Source: Chloroflexota bacterium
GTDB taxonomy: Bacteria; Chloroflexota; Limnocylindria; P2-11E
Direction: 5' to 3'
DNA: 38,465 nucleotides
Assembly (NCBI GenBank): GCA_016875795.1
Contig: VGOU01000004.1
Location: forward strand, 1 to 38,465
Position 1 is the first letter of the stretch, and every line of letters starts with the position of its first letter. The notes under the pieces were generated by a model that was given only the letters and a program-made list of their open reading frames with translations, made no database searches and was not told where the DNA came from. The position numbers and the translations under genes were made by a program. Below, piece after piece: positions 1 through 8,905 of the stretch.

Positions 1-2
1 TC

Positions 3-356
3 CGCCGCGCGGCCGTGCTCGTCATCGCCGCCGCGCGGGATCCGGAGCGGCCGCTCCGGCTCGGGGCGGCCGACCTGGCGGCGCTACCGCGCAGGGCCGT
101 GCTCGTGAACGTCGCCCGGGGCGGCATGGTCGACGAAGCGGCGCTGTTCGACGCGCTTCGTGACGGCCGTGTCGCGGGCGCCGGCCTCGATGTGTTCGAG
201 CGCGAGCCCTACGACGGGCCGCTCCGCGAGCTGCCGAACGTGATCATGTCGCCGCACGCCGCGACGTCCGCCGTGGAGGCGCGGATCGCCATGGAGATCG
301 AGTCGGTCGAGAACGTGCTGCGATCGATCAGCGCCTATCCTCTGTCGGAGAGATGA
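3..356 (+). CDS. D-isomer-specific 2-hydroxyacid dehydrogenase, C-terminal part (5' truncated by window edge)
   Basis: Translation RRAVLVNVARGGMVDEAALFDALRDGRVAGAGLDVFEREP...NVIMSPHAA matches the C-terminal NAD-binding/catalytic part of SerA-type dehydrogenases; the frame is open to the left edge; stop overlaps the next ATG (ATGA). Confidence 0.75.
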   Translation, partial: RRAAVLVIAAARDPERPLRLGAADLAALPRRAVLVNVARGGMVDEAALFDALRDGRVAGAGLDVFEREPYDGPLRELPNVIMSPHAATSAVEARIAMEIESVENVLRSISAYPLSER

Positions 357-1429
357 CCACTCCCGCCCTCGAATGGGCCGGCCTCAACGTGCTGATCACC
401 GGCGGGACGGGTTCCTTCGGGCGCGCGTTCGTCCGCTACGCGCTGGAGCACCTTCGCCCGGCGCGCCTTGCCGTGTTCAGCCGCGACGAGCTGAAGCAGT
501 TCGAGCTACAGCGCGAGCACCCCGTGGAGCGGTACCCGAACCTGCGCATGTTCATCGGTGACGTCCGCGACCGCGAGCGCCTCTACCGGGCGTTCGACGG
601 CATCGACGTCGTGGTGCACGCGGCCGCCCTGAAGCAGGTGCCGACGGCCGAGTACAACCCGCTCGAGGCGATCAAGACGAACGTCCTGGGGGCGGCGAAC
701 GTCATCGATGCGGCCATCGACCGCAACGTCAAGCGTGTGGTCGCGCTGTCGACCGACAAGGCCGCCAACCCGGTCAACCTCTACGGGGCGAGCAAGCTCT
801 GCGCTGACAAGCTCTTCATCGCCGCGAACGCGTACTCCGGCAAGCACGAGACCCGGTTCAGCGTCGTTCGTTACGGCAACGTGATCGGCAGCAGGGGCAG
901 CGTGATCCCTCACTTCCTCGACCAGCGCCCGACCGGCCGGATCACGATCACCGATCCGCGGATGACGCGCTTCCTTCTGCAGATCGAGCGCGGCGTCGAG
1001 TTCGTCGTGACGAGCCTAGGGCGCATGGTCGGCGGTGAGGTCTTCGTGCCGAAGATCCCCAGCGTCAAGATCGTCGACCTCGCGCGCGTCATCGCGCCCG
1101 AGTGCACGCAAGAGGTCGTGGGGATCAGGCCCGGGGAGAAGCTGCACGAGGTCATGGTCCCCGAGGACGAGGCGCACCTGACCCTCGAGTTCGACGATCA
1201 CTACGTCATACAGCCGAGCCACACGTTCTGGGCCCACGGTGACTACGGGCGAAGCTCGGGTGGCCGCCCTTGCCCGGAGGGCTTCCGTTACGCGAGCGAC
1301 ACGAATCCATGGCGGCTCTCGGATGAGGAGATCGCCGCGGTGGTACGCGGATCCGTCACCAGCGCGCAGCGATCCGGTGACGGCAGCGGGACGGGCCGTG
1401 ACAGGGCCGTCGCCATCGGCCACGGTTAG
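353..1429 (+). CDS. pseB: UDP-N-acetylglucosamine 4,6-dehydratase (inverting), PseB-like
   Basis: VLITGGTGSFGRAFVRYAL, SRDELKQFELQ, HAAALKQVPTAEYNPLEAIKTNVLGA, RYGNVIGSRGSVIPHF: hallmark PseB/FlaA1 SDR motifs; neighbours other Pse genes. Confidence 0.9.
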   Translation: MTTPALEWAGLNVLITGGTGSFGRAFVRYALEHLRPARLAVFSRDELKQFELQREHPVERYPNLRMFIGDVRDRERLYRAFDGIDVVVHAAALKQVPTAEYNPLEAIKTNVLGAANVIDAAIDRNVKRVVALSTDKAANPVNLYGASKLCADKLFIAANAYSGKHETRFSVVRYGNVIGSRGSVIPHFLDQRPTGRITITDPRMTRFLLQIERGVEFVVTSLGRMVGGEVFVPKIPSVKIVDLARVIAPECTQEVVGIRPGEKLHEVMVPEDEAHLTLEFDDHYVIQPSHTFWAHGDYGRSSGGRPCPEGFRYASDTNPWRLSDEEIAAVVRGSVTSAQRSGDGSGTGRDRAVAIGHG

Positions 1430-2000
1430 CGCTCCCGTCCTCGAGGGCCCGCGGCTGCGGCTTCGACCGCTCGGTCCCGACGACGTCGGTAGCGCGTACG
1501 TTCGATGGCTGAACGACCGTGAGGTGACGCGGTACCTCGAGTCGGGGCGCGAGCCCGTGACGGAGGCGGACCTCCACCGGTACCTCGAGCGGTTCGCGGG
1601 CAGCCGGACGGACTTCATCTTCGCCATCGTCGAGCGGGATCGCGGACGTCACATCGGCAACGTCACGCTCAACCACGTCGACGCCGCCGCGCGGACGGCG
1701 GATACAGGGCTGATGATCGGTGAGCGGTCGGCGTGGGGGCGGGGATACGCGACCGAAGCGTGGGCGCTCCTGCTCGACTGGGCCTTCCGAGCGCACGGCC
1801 CCCTCGCGATCCAGGCGGGAGCGTGCGCGGGCAACGTCGCGAGCGTGAAGGCGCTATTGAGGTTGGGATTCAGGCTCGAGAACGTCGTCCCCGATGCGTG
1901 CCGGGTGGACGGCGCGCGGATGGATGCGCTGCGGTTCACCCTTTCAGCAGAGGACTTCGATCGAGCCGGCGCGGTCTTCGTCCGCGGCCATCCGTCGTGA
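1398..2000 (+). CDS. GNAT-family N-acetyltransferase (RimJ/RimL-like)
   Basis: GPRLRLRPLGPDDVGSAYVRWLNDREVTRYLESG...IGERSAWGRGYATEAWALLLDWAF...NVASVKALLRLGF GNAT pattern; in-frame GTG at 1398 preferred over the longer ORF start at 1239. Confidence 0.75.
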   Translation: MTGPSPSATVSAPVLEGPRLRLRPLGPDDVGSAYVRWLNDREVTRYLESGREPVTEADLHRYLERFAGSRTDFIFAIVERDRGRHIGNVTLNHVDAAARTADTGLMIGERSAWGRGYATEAWALLLDWAFRAHGPLAIQAGACAGNVASVKALLRLGFRLENVVPDACRVDGARMDALRFTLSAEDFDRAGAVFVRGHPS

Positions 2001-3214
2001 CCGTGCCCATCGCTCGCCTCGCCATCGAAGGTGGCGTCCCGGTCCGGTCCGTGATGCTGCCGTACGGGCACCAGCTCGTCACCGACGACGACGTCGCCGC
2101 GGTGGCCGGCGCCCTGCGCTCGGACTGGCTGACGACGGGGCCGCTCGTCGCGCGGTTCGAGGGCGACTTCGCGGCCTTCGTGGGTGCTCGCCACGCGGTC
2201 GCTGTGAGCAGCGGGACCGCGGCCCTGCACGCGGCGGCATACGCGGCGGGTATCGGCCCGGGCGACGAAGTGATCGTTCCGGCGCTCACCTTCGTCGCGA
2301 GCGCCAACTGCGTGCGGTACCTCGGCGGGACCGTCGTGTTCGCGGACGTCCGGCCGGACACGCTGACCCTCGACCCGCTGGATGTCGCGCGGCGCATCAC
2401 CGCGCGGACGAAGGCCATCGTGGCGGTCGACTTCGCGGGTCTCCCCTGCGAGCTCGATGACCTGCTCGCGATGGCGAGCGCATCCGGCGCGGTCCTGATC
2501 GAGGACGCCGCTCACGCGGTCGGCGCGACATACCGGGGCCGGCCGGTCGGCTCCATCGCGCCCCTCTCGACCTTCAGCCTTCACCCGGTGAAGCAGATGA
2601 CGACCGGCGAGGGCGGCGTCGTCACGACCGCGTCCGATGCTCATGCCGCCAGCATGCGTCGCTTCCGCAACCACGGCATCGATCTGGACGCGCGGCAGCG
2701 CGGCGACCTCGGCACGTGGACCTACGACGTCTCGGATCTGGGATTCAACTACCGCCTCACGGACGTGCAGTCGGCGCTCGGCTCGTCCCAGCTCCGGCGC
2801 ATCCCGCAGTGGTCGATCCGCCGACAGGAGATCGCCGCGCGCTACCTGGCGGCGTTCGCCGACCTCCCGAGCGTCGAGCTTCCCGCGACCGCCGGCGACC
2901 GGACGTCGGGCTGGCATCTGTTCGTGATCCGCCTCCGCCTTGAGCGCTTCACTGTCGACAGGGCGCAGGTGTTCCGCGCACTCCGCGCGGAGAACATCGG
3001 CGTCAACGTCCATTACGTTCCGGTGCCCTGGCACTCCTACTACCGGCAGCTCGGTCACCGACGCGGCGGCTGGCCGGTGACGGAGGATGCGTATGAGCGG
3101 ATGATCACGCTTCCGCTCTGGGCGGGCATGACCGACCAGGACGTCGCGGATGTCATCAACGCGGTTCGCAAGGTCGTGGTCGCGTATTCCCGTGACGGAG
3201 CGGTCGCGCGCTGA
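1997..3214 (+). CDS. pseC: DegT/DnrJ/EryC1 aminotransferase, PseC-like (UDP-4-amino-4,6-dideoxy-N-acetyl-beta-L-altrosamine transaminase)
   Basis: SDWLTTGPLVARFEGDFAAFVGARHAVAVSSGTAALHAA, FSLHPVKQMTTGEGG (PLP Lys), GFNYRLTDVQSALGSSQL; GTGA overlap with upstream stop. Confidence 0.88.
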   Translation: MTVPIARLAIEGGVPVRSVMLPYGHQLVTDDDVAAVAGALRSDWLTTGPLVARFEGDFAAFVGARHAVAVSSGTAALHAAAYAAGIGPGDEVIVPALTFVASANCVRYLGGTVVFADVRPDTLTLDPLDVARRITARTKAIVAVDFAGLPCELDDLLAMASASGAVLIEDAAHAVGATYRGRPVGSIAPLSTFSLHPVKQMTTGEGGVVTTASDAHAASMRRFRNHGIDLDARQRGDLGTWTYDVSDLGFNYRLTDVQSALGSSQLRRIPQWSIRRQEIAARYLAAFADLPSVELPATAGDRTSGWHLFVIRLRLERFTVDRAQVFRALRAENIGVNVHYVPVPWHSYYRQLGHRRGGWPVTEDAYERMITLPLWAGMTDQDVADVINAVRKVVVAYSRDGAVAR

Positions 3215-4122
3215 GCGCACGCCCCTCGCGGCTCGGCCTTGGGACCGTCCAGTTCGGCATGGACTACGGGTTCAGCGCCAGGAAGGCGCAGGACACGGTC
3301 GACGAGATCCTCGAGACGGCGAAAGGGATCGGCATCACCTTCGTCGACACCGCTCGTGGCTATGGGGACAGCGAGGCGAAGATCGGGGACCACCTGCGGC
3401 GTCGCGGGTACCCGGGCCTCGTCCTCGCGACGAAGCTCGCACCGGACATCCCGGTGAGCGTCGCCGACGGCGCGGAGCTGAAGGCGAGCATCCTCGCCTC
3501 GATCGACGCGTCACGGAGGGCGCTCGGTAGGGACGTGCTCGACATCGTCCTCTTGCACCGCTCCGAGGACTGGATCCTGCGGAGCGACATGTTGTGGACG
3601 ACCGTCAGCGAGATCGGGTCGACCGGCGTGTGGAAGTCGTTCGGCATCTCCGTCTACGACGTGCCCGCGGCCCGTGCGGCCCTCGATGCCGGCGCGGGGA
3701 TCGTCGAGGTGGTCGAGGCCCCATACAACGTCTTCGACCGTCGCTTCGCCGCGCTCGCTCGCCAGTTCGAGCGGCAGGGCGTCCATGTCGTCTCACGGTC
3801 GGCGTTCCTGAAGGGGCTGATCCCACTACCCACGGACGCCCTGCCGCCCTGGGCGGCGGAACTCGCCCCGGCGAAGCGGCGGCTGGAGGATCTCGCGGCC
3901 GAGGGCGGGACGAGCGTCGCCGAACTCGCGCTCCGGGCCTGCCTGCGCGCACCGTTCATCGGCTCGACGATCGTCGGTGTCGACTCTGCCACGGAGCTTG
4001 CGGCGAATGCTCGCTCGCTCGCGCCACGCCCCGACCTCGACCGCGTCCTCGATGAAGTCGAGCGGATCGATGTCGATCCCGCCTCGATCGATCCACGGCG
4101 CTGGCTCGCGCACGGGTTCTGA
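3211..4122 (+). CDS. Aldo/keto reductase family protein
   Basis: RLGLGTVQFGMDYGFSARKAQDTVDEILETAKGIGITFVDTARGYGDSEAKIG...LATKLAP...IVLLHRSEDW: AKR barrel with Tyr/Lys/His. Start uncertain (possible CTG at 3211; the ORF track starts at the internal ATG 3259). Confidence 0.83.
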   Translation: MSARPSRLGLGTVQFGMDYGFSARKAQDTVDEILETAKGIGITFVDTARGYGDSEAKIGDHLRRRGYPGLVLATKLAPDIPVSVADGAELKASILASIDASRRALGRDVLDIVLLHRSEDWILRSDMLWTTVSEIGSTGVWKSFGISVYDVPAARAALDAGAGIVEVVEAPYNVFDRRFAALARQFERQGVHVVSRSAFLKGLIPLPTDALPPWAAELAPAKRRLEDLAAEGGTSVAELALRACLRAPFIGSTIVGVDSATELAANARSLAPRPDLDRVLDEVERIDVDPASIDPRRWLAHGF

Positions 4123-4134
4123 CACCCCGCGCCT

Positions 4135-4163
4135 TTGTCCCGGTCAGGCCGCTCGGCTAGCGT
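4135..4163 (+). promoter_or_regulatory. Possible sigma70-like promoter (TTGTCC-17 nt-TAGCGT) giving a near-leaderless transcript from GTG 4171
   Basis: ttgtcc at 4135-4140, 17-nt spacer, tagcgt (TANNNT) at 4158-4163, 7 nt before GTG; one of the few real gaps in the left operon. Weak motif match. Confidence 0.3.
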
Positions 4164-4170
4164 ATCGGGA

Positions 4171-5511
4171 GTGAAGACCCCCTCCGTCGAGCGTAGCGGC
4201 GCACACGCGCTCGGCGCCGGGCAGGGACTCTGGGAGCGCGCGAAGCGCGTCATCCCGGGCGGCAGCATGTTGTTCTCCAAGCGTCCGGAGCTCTGGCTGC
4301 CCGACCTCTGGCCGGCGTACTTCAGCCGCGCCGAGGGTCACCGTGTGTGGGACCTCGAGGGCCGTGAGCTCATCGACATGCTCTTCGCCGTGGGGCAGAG
4401 CACCCTCGGGTACGGTCACCCGGAGGTCGACGCCGCCGTCCGCGACGTGATCGCGGCCGGCAACATGTCTTCGCTGAACTGCCCCGAGGAAGTGGGGCTC
4501 GCCGAGCGCCTCGTCGAGCTGCACCCATGGGCCGACATGGTGCGCTTCGCCCGCACCGGTGGCGAAGGCAACGCGATCGCCATCCGGATCGCACGAGGCG
4601 CGACCGGCAAGGACGCGATCGCTTTCTGCGGGTACCACGGCTGGCACGACTGGTACCTCGCCGCGAACCTTGGCAGCGACGACAGCCTGAGGGGCTATCT
4701 CCTGCCGGGGCTCGAGCCGAACGGCGTCCCGAGCGCGCTGCGCGGCACCGTGCGGCCCTTCGAATACAACGATATCGCGGGGCTCGAGCGGATCCTCGCG
4801 GCCGGCGATGTAGGCACGATATGCATGGAGGTCTCGCGCAGCTTCGGACCCGCGAACGACTTCCTTCAGCGCGTCCGACGGCTCGCCACCGAGCGCGGCG
4901 TCGTTCTCCTGTTCGACGAGTGCACCTCGGGGTTCCGCCAGACGTTCGGCGGGCTGCACAAGCACTACGGGGTCGACCCCGATATCGCGACATTCAGCAA
5001 GGCGCTCGGCAACGGGTACGCCGTGACGGCGGTGCTCGGCCGCCGCGAGGTGATGGAGGCAGCCCAGTCCAGCTTCATCAGCAGCACCTTCTGGACGGAG
5101 CGCATCGGTGCGGCCGCCGGGCTAAGGACGCTCGAAGTGATGGAGCGCACGCGCTCGTGGGAGCGGATCACCGCGACGGGTCTCTCCATCATGGATCGGT
5201 GGAAGCGCCTCGCGACCGCCCACGGGGTAGCCATCCAGGTGAGCGGGCTTCCGGCGCTGGCCGCGCTCAGCTTCAGCGGCCCGAACGCGCTCGCCTACAA
5301 GACGCTGCTCGCGCAGGAGATGCTCGCGAAAGGGTATCTCGCCAGCACGATGGTCTATGTCTCGACCGCGCACACCCCCGAGGTCGTCGACGGCTACTTC
5401 GAGGCGCTCGACCCGGTCTTCCGGACGATCCGTGAGTGCGAGGACGGGCGGGACGTGGCATCTCTCCTCCAGGGACGGGTCTGCGAGACCGGGTTCAAGC
5501 GGCTCGCATGA
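4171..5511 (+). CDS. Class III aminotransferase (glutamate-1-semialdehyde aminomutase-like)
   Basis: GLWERAKRVIPGGSMLFSKRPE...MLFAVGQSTLGYGHPEVDAAV...LLFDECTSGFRQTFGG...DIATFSKALGNGYAVTAVLG; PLP Lys present. GTG at 4171 chosen as start. Confidence 0.88.
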   Translation: MKTPSVERSGAHALGAGQGLWERAKRVIPGGSMLFSKRPELWLPDLWPAYFSRAEGHRVWDLEGRELIDMLFAVGQSTLGYGHPEVDAAVRDVIAAGNMSSLNCPEEVGLAERLVELHPWADMVRFARTGGEGNAIAIRIARGATGKDAIAFCGYHGWHDWYLAANLGSDDSLRGYLLPGLEPNGVPSALRGTVRPFEYNDIAGLERILAAGDVGTICMEVSRSFGPANDFLQRVRRLATERGVVLLFDECTSGFRQTFGGLHKHYGVDPDIATFSKALGNGYAVTAVLGRREVMEAAQSSFISSTFWTERIGAAAGLRTLEVMERTRSWERITATGLSIMDRWKRLATAHGVAIQVSGLPALAALSFSGPNALAYKTLLAQEMLAKGYLASTMVYVSTAHTPEVVDGYFEALDPVFRTIRECEDGRDVASLLQGRVCETGFKRLA

Positions 5512-6233
5512 CCGTGCGGCGCATCGCCGTCATCCCCGCACGTGGCGGCTCGAGGCGGATCCCGGACAAGAACATCCGTCCGTTCTGTGGCAAGCCGATG
5601 ATCGGCCACATCCTCGAAGCGGCCCGCGCGAGCGGTCTCTTCGACGTCATCCATGTCTCGACCGACAGCCCGCGGATCCGCGAGACCGTGGAGGGCCTCG
5701 GTGCCACCGTGGACTTCATGCGCCCGCGCGAACTCGCCGACGACCTCACTCCCGTCATGCCGGTGCTGCGCTTCGTGGTCGAGCGCTACGTCGAACGCGG
5801 GCGCCGCTTCGACCAGGTATGGCTCCTCAGCGCCTGCGCCCCCTTCGTCGAACACGTCGACCTGCGCGCCGCCGCGAGACGGCTCGACGGCGCTCCGCCC
5901 GGCACCTCGCTGATGACGATCGCGCAGTACCCTGTGCCGATCGAGTGGGCGTACCGGCGCGCGCCCGATGGGATGCTCACGCCTGTCCAGCCGGGCATGT
6001 TCACGGTCCGCTCCCAGGATCTCGAGAAGGCGTACTTCGACACCGGCAGCTTCGCCGTGCTGCCGGCGGCATCCGTGCTCGGGTCCGAGGGGGCAGGAAC
6101 GAACGTCGGGTTCATGGGCCACGTGATCGACCGGACCAGGGCCGTCGACATCGATGACGAGGAAGACTGGGCGCTCGCGGAAGCTCTGTTCCGCCAGCGA
6201 CAGGGGGAGCCCAGCCCCATGAGCGTCAGATGA
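5508..6233 (+). CDS. pseF: Acylneuraminate cytidylyltransferase family, PseF-like (CMP-Pse synthetase)
   Basis: RIAVIPARGGSRRIPDKNIRPFCGKPMIGHILEAA...ELADDLTPVMPVLRFVVERY...DTGSFAVLPA...VIDRTRAVDIDDEEDWALAE; ATGA overlap with upstream stop. Confidence 0.87.
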   Translation: MTVRRIAVIPARGGSRRIPDKNIRPFCGKPMIGHILEAARASGLFDVIHVSTDSPRIRETVEGLGATVDFMRPRELADDLTPVMPVLRFVVERYVERGRRFDQVWLLSACAPFVEHVDLRAAARRLDGAPPGTSLMTIAQYPVPIEWAYRRAPDGMLTPVQPGMFTVRSQDLEKAYFDTGSFAVLPAASVLGSEGAGTNVGFMGHVIDRTRAVDIDDEEDWALAEALFRQRQGEPSPMSVR

Positions 6234-6532
6234 AGCGGGACGAGGCGCTCGAGCTCATGCGCGAGATCCTCGAAGGACTTCGCCGCTCGGGTCTCGCCGA
6301 GGCAGGTGATCCCCTCGGCGCCGAGACGGTGCTCATCGGCGCGGGCGCCGCGCTCGACTCGGTCGGATTCGTCACGTTCATCGCCGAGCTCGAGGATCGG
6401 CTCAGCGCGGGACGGCGGGAGCCCGTCGAGCTCATCCTGACCGATGTCTGGCAGTTCAACCGGGATGATCCGTTCCTGAGCGCCGGCGTGCTCGCGGACT
6501 ACTGCGCGCAGGAGGTGGCCGGGCGCTCGTGA
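6230..6532 (+). CDS. Acyl-carrier-protein-like protein (atypical carrier protein)
   Basis: Small protein (100 aa) with ALDSVGFVTFIAELEDRL, resembling the 4'-phosphopantetheine DS(x) motif and helix II of ACPs; sits in the acyl module with ATGA/GTGA overlaps. Confidence 0.6.
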   Translation: MKRDEALELMREILEGLRRSGLAEAGDPLGAETVLIGAGAALDSVGFVTFIAELEDRLSAGRREPVELILTDVWQFNRDDPFLSAGVLADYCAQEVAGRS

Positions 6533-7236
6533 CCGATCGGGCGGTCATGCTCGTCACCGGGACGAGCCGCGGCATCGGACTCGGGATCGCCGAGTACTTC
6601 GTCGAGCGCGGTTACACGGTGTGCGGTTGCAGTCGCTCGGCCGGCACGCTGGACTCCCCGCACTACCGCCACACCGTCCTCGACGTGGCCGACGAGCCGG
6701 CGGTCCGCGCATGGATCGCCGCCGTGGCGCGCGATCTCGGACGGATCGACGTAGCGGTCTGCAATGCGGGCATCGTCGGGTCGTCGCTCATGCTGTCCGT
6801 CACGCCGACGAAGACGTGGGACGAATTCGCGACGACGCACATGCGCGGCGTCTTCCTCGTGTGTCGCGAAGTCTCGAAGGTGATGGTCCGGCAGCGTGGG
6901 GGGCGGATCGTGAACCTGTCCTCGCCGGCCGTCGCGTGGCACATGCCCGGAGCGGCCGCGTACGCCGCGACGAAGGCCGGGATCGAGGAGATGACGCGAG
7001 TGCTCGCGGCAGAGCTCGCACCGGCGGGCGTGACGTGCAACGTCGTGCGTCCGGGTCTGGTGCTGACCGGCACCGCCCGCGCGCTCGGCGGTGACCGCGC
7101 CGCGTCGATGTTGGATCGGCAGACCATCAGGCGCGAGGTCACCATCGAGGAGATCTGTCACGTGATCGAGTTCTTCGCCGCGCCGGCGAGCACGGCGATC
7201 ACCGGACAGACGCTCAGCATGTGCCTGATCGGCTGA
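6529..7236 (+). CDS. SDR-family oxidoreductase (FabG-like)
   Basis: MLVTGTSRGIGLGIAEYF, NAGIVG, NLSSPAVAWHMPGAAAYAATKAGIEEMTRVLAAELAPAGVTCNVVRPG: TGxxxGxG, catalytic Ser and YxxxK. Confidence 0.9.
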   Translation: MTDRAVMLVTGTSRGIGLGIAEYFVERGYTVCGCSRSAGTLDSPHYRHTVLDVADEPAVRAWIAAVARDLGRIDVAVCNAGIVGSSLMLSVTPTKTWDEFATTHMRGVFLVCREVSKVMVRQRGGRIVNLSSPAVAWHMPGAAAYAATKAGIEEMTRVLAAELAPAGVTCNVVRPGLVLTGTARALGGDRAASMLDRQTIRREVTIEEICHVIEFFAAPASTAITGQTLSMCLIG

Positions 7237-7889
7237 GCGTCGCCGTCCCGGAGACGTATCAGCATGGTGCGTTCTCCGTAGCGGCCATCCCCACGGGTGA
7301 GCGTTGGGGGGCCATCTGCTACGTCGTGCGCGACGCGTCCTCGGGCGAGGCGGTGATCGTCGATCCGGGAGGAGCGTCCTCCGCGATCCGCGCCGCCGTC
7401 GCCGGCTTGGGCGCTTCGGTCCGCGGCGTCCTGTTGACGCACGCGCACCACGATCACGTGGGTGCCGCCGCCGAGGTCGCCGCTCATTTCGGGGTCCGCT
7501 GCCACATCCACTCGGCGGACTTCAAGCTCCTTCGCAAGGCGGCGACCTACTCGGTCGCGTTCGGGGGAAGACCGTTCCCTCCTGTGACCGACCCCGTCGC
7601 GCTCGACGCGGAAGGCTCGACCTTCGCGTTCGGCCCCCTGCGCATCGTGCACACGCCCGGCCATACGCCCGGGAGCTGCTCCTTCTTCTTCCCCGGCTTC
7701 GTCTTCACGGGCGACACCCTCCTTCACCGGGAGGTCGGCAGAACGGACCTACCGGGCTCGGACCGGGCTGCCCTCGTCGCGTCGGTGGACGAGATCATGC
7801 GGCTGGCATCCGACGACGACATCCTCTACGGCGGCCACCCACGCCCCTGGCGCGCGGGTGAGGCGCGCCGCTGGTGGGCCGAGCGGTGA
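7221..7889 (+). CDS. MBL-fold metallo-hydrolase (glyoxalase II-like)
   Basis: LLTHAHHDHVGAAAEVAAHFG (HxHxDH), HTPGHTPGSCSFFFPGFVFTGDTLLHREVGRTDLPGSD, LYGGHPRPW; overlaps the upstream CDS by 16 nt. Confidence 0.88.
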   Translation: MPDRLSVAVPETYQHGAFSVAAIPTGERWGAICYVVRDASSGEAVIVDPGGASSAIRAAVAGLGASVRGVLLTHAHHDHVGAAAEVAAHFGVRCHIHSADFKLLRKAATYSVAFGGRPFPPVTDPVALDAEGSTFAFGPLRIVHTPGHTPGSCSFFFPGFVFTGDTLLHREVGRTDLPGSDRAALVASVDEIMRLASDDDILYGGHPRPWRAGEARRWWAER

Positions 7890-8899
7890 TGTCCCCGTCC
7901 GACCGCGTCCGGCCCGGCGGGGTCGGCGTCATCGGAGTCGGCCGGTACGTTCCGGAGAAGCTCGTGACGAACGAGCAGGTCGCGGCGTGGACCGGGATGA
8001 GCGCGGCGGCGATCGAGGAGAAGACGGGGATCCGCGCGCGCTATGTCGCCGCGGACGGCGAAACGGCCTCCGCGATGGCGGCCACCGCGGCGTCCCAGGC
8101 GCTCGAGACGGCCGGTGTGGATCCAGCGCGGTTGGGGATCATCGTCGCCTGCACGTTCACGGGCGACTACGTCTATCCGGCGATGGCCTGTCGGCTCCAG
8201 CAGCTGATCGGCGCGCGGAGCGCGGGGGCCTTCGACCTCATGGCGAACTGCACCGGCTTCCAGGTGGGTCTCGACATGGTCGCGAGCCGGATGATGGTCG
8301 ACCCGACGATCGACCACGCGCTCGTCGTGGGCGCCGCGCTCCAATCGCGCTTCATCGACTGGTCCGACGCGGACTCCGCGATCTACTTCGGCGATGGCGC
8401 GAGTGCCGCCGTGCTCGGCCGCGTGCCGGAGGGGTACGGGATCATCGCGTCAGACGTCTACACCAATCCCGCGGCGTTCGAGTCCGTGCGGCTGCGCGGG
8501 GGCGGCTCGAGCCATCCGCTGCGCCCCGACAACATCTCGCAGGGCCTGCAGTACTACGAGGTGGACGGCCTCGAGGTGTGGAAGCAAGTCGTCCGCTACC
8601 AGCCGCAGAACATCCGCCGCGCGCTCGAGAAGGCCGGCATGACGACGGACGACGTCGATGTGTTCATCTTCCACCAGGCTAATCTTCGGCTCATCGAGTA
8701 CCTCATGGGGAAGATGAGGAAGCCGATGTCCATGACATACACGAACGTCGCCGCGATCGGGAACACGGCCGACGCCTCCATCGGTCTCGCGCTCTGCGAC
8801 GCGGTCCGGGCGGGCGCGATCCGCCGCGACGACATCGTCGCGGTCTCGGGGGTGGGCGCCGGATTCACCTTCGGGACCTCCGTCCTCCGCTGGTACTGA
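7889..8899 (+). CDS. 3-oxoacyl-ACP synthase III (FabH-like KAS III)
   Basis: Cys (LMANCTGFQVGL), His (FIFHQANLRLIEYL) and Asn (IGNTADASIGLAL) of the KAS III triad in the expected order; TGATG coupling to the upstream gene. Confidence 0.92.
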   Translation: MSPSDRVRPGGVGVIGVGRYVPEKLVTNEQVAAWTGMSAAAIEEKTGIRARYVAADGETASAMAATAASQALETAGVDPARLGIIVACTFTGDYVYPAMACRLQQLIGARSAGAFDLMANCTGFQVGLDMVASRMMVDPTIDHALVVGAALQSRFIDWSDADSAIYFGDGASAAVLGRVPEGYGIIASDVYTNPAAFESVRLRGGGSSHPLRPDNISQGLQYYEVDGLEVWKQVVRYQPQNIRRALEKAGMTTDDVDVFIFHQANLRLIEYLMGKMRKPMSMTYTNVAAIGNTADASIGLALCDAVRAGAIRRDDIVAVSGVGAGFTFGTSVLRWY

Positions 8900-8905
8900 C
8901 GGGGA

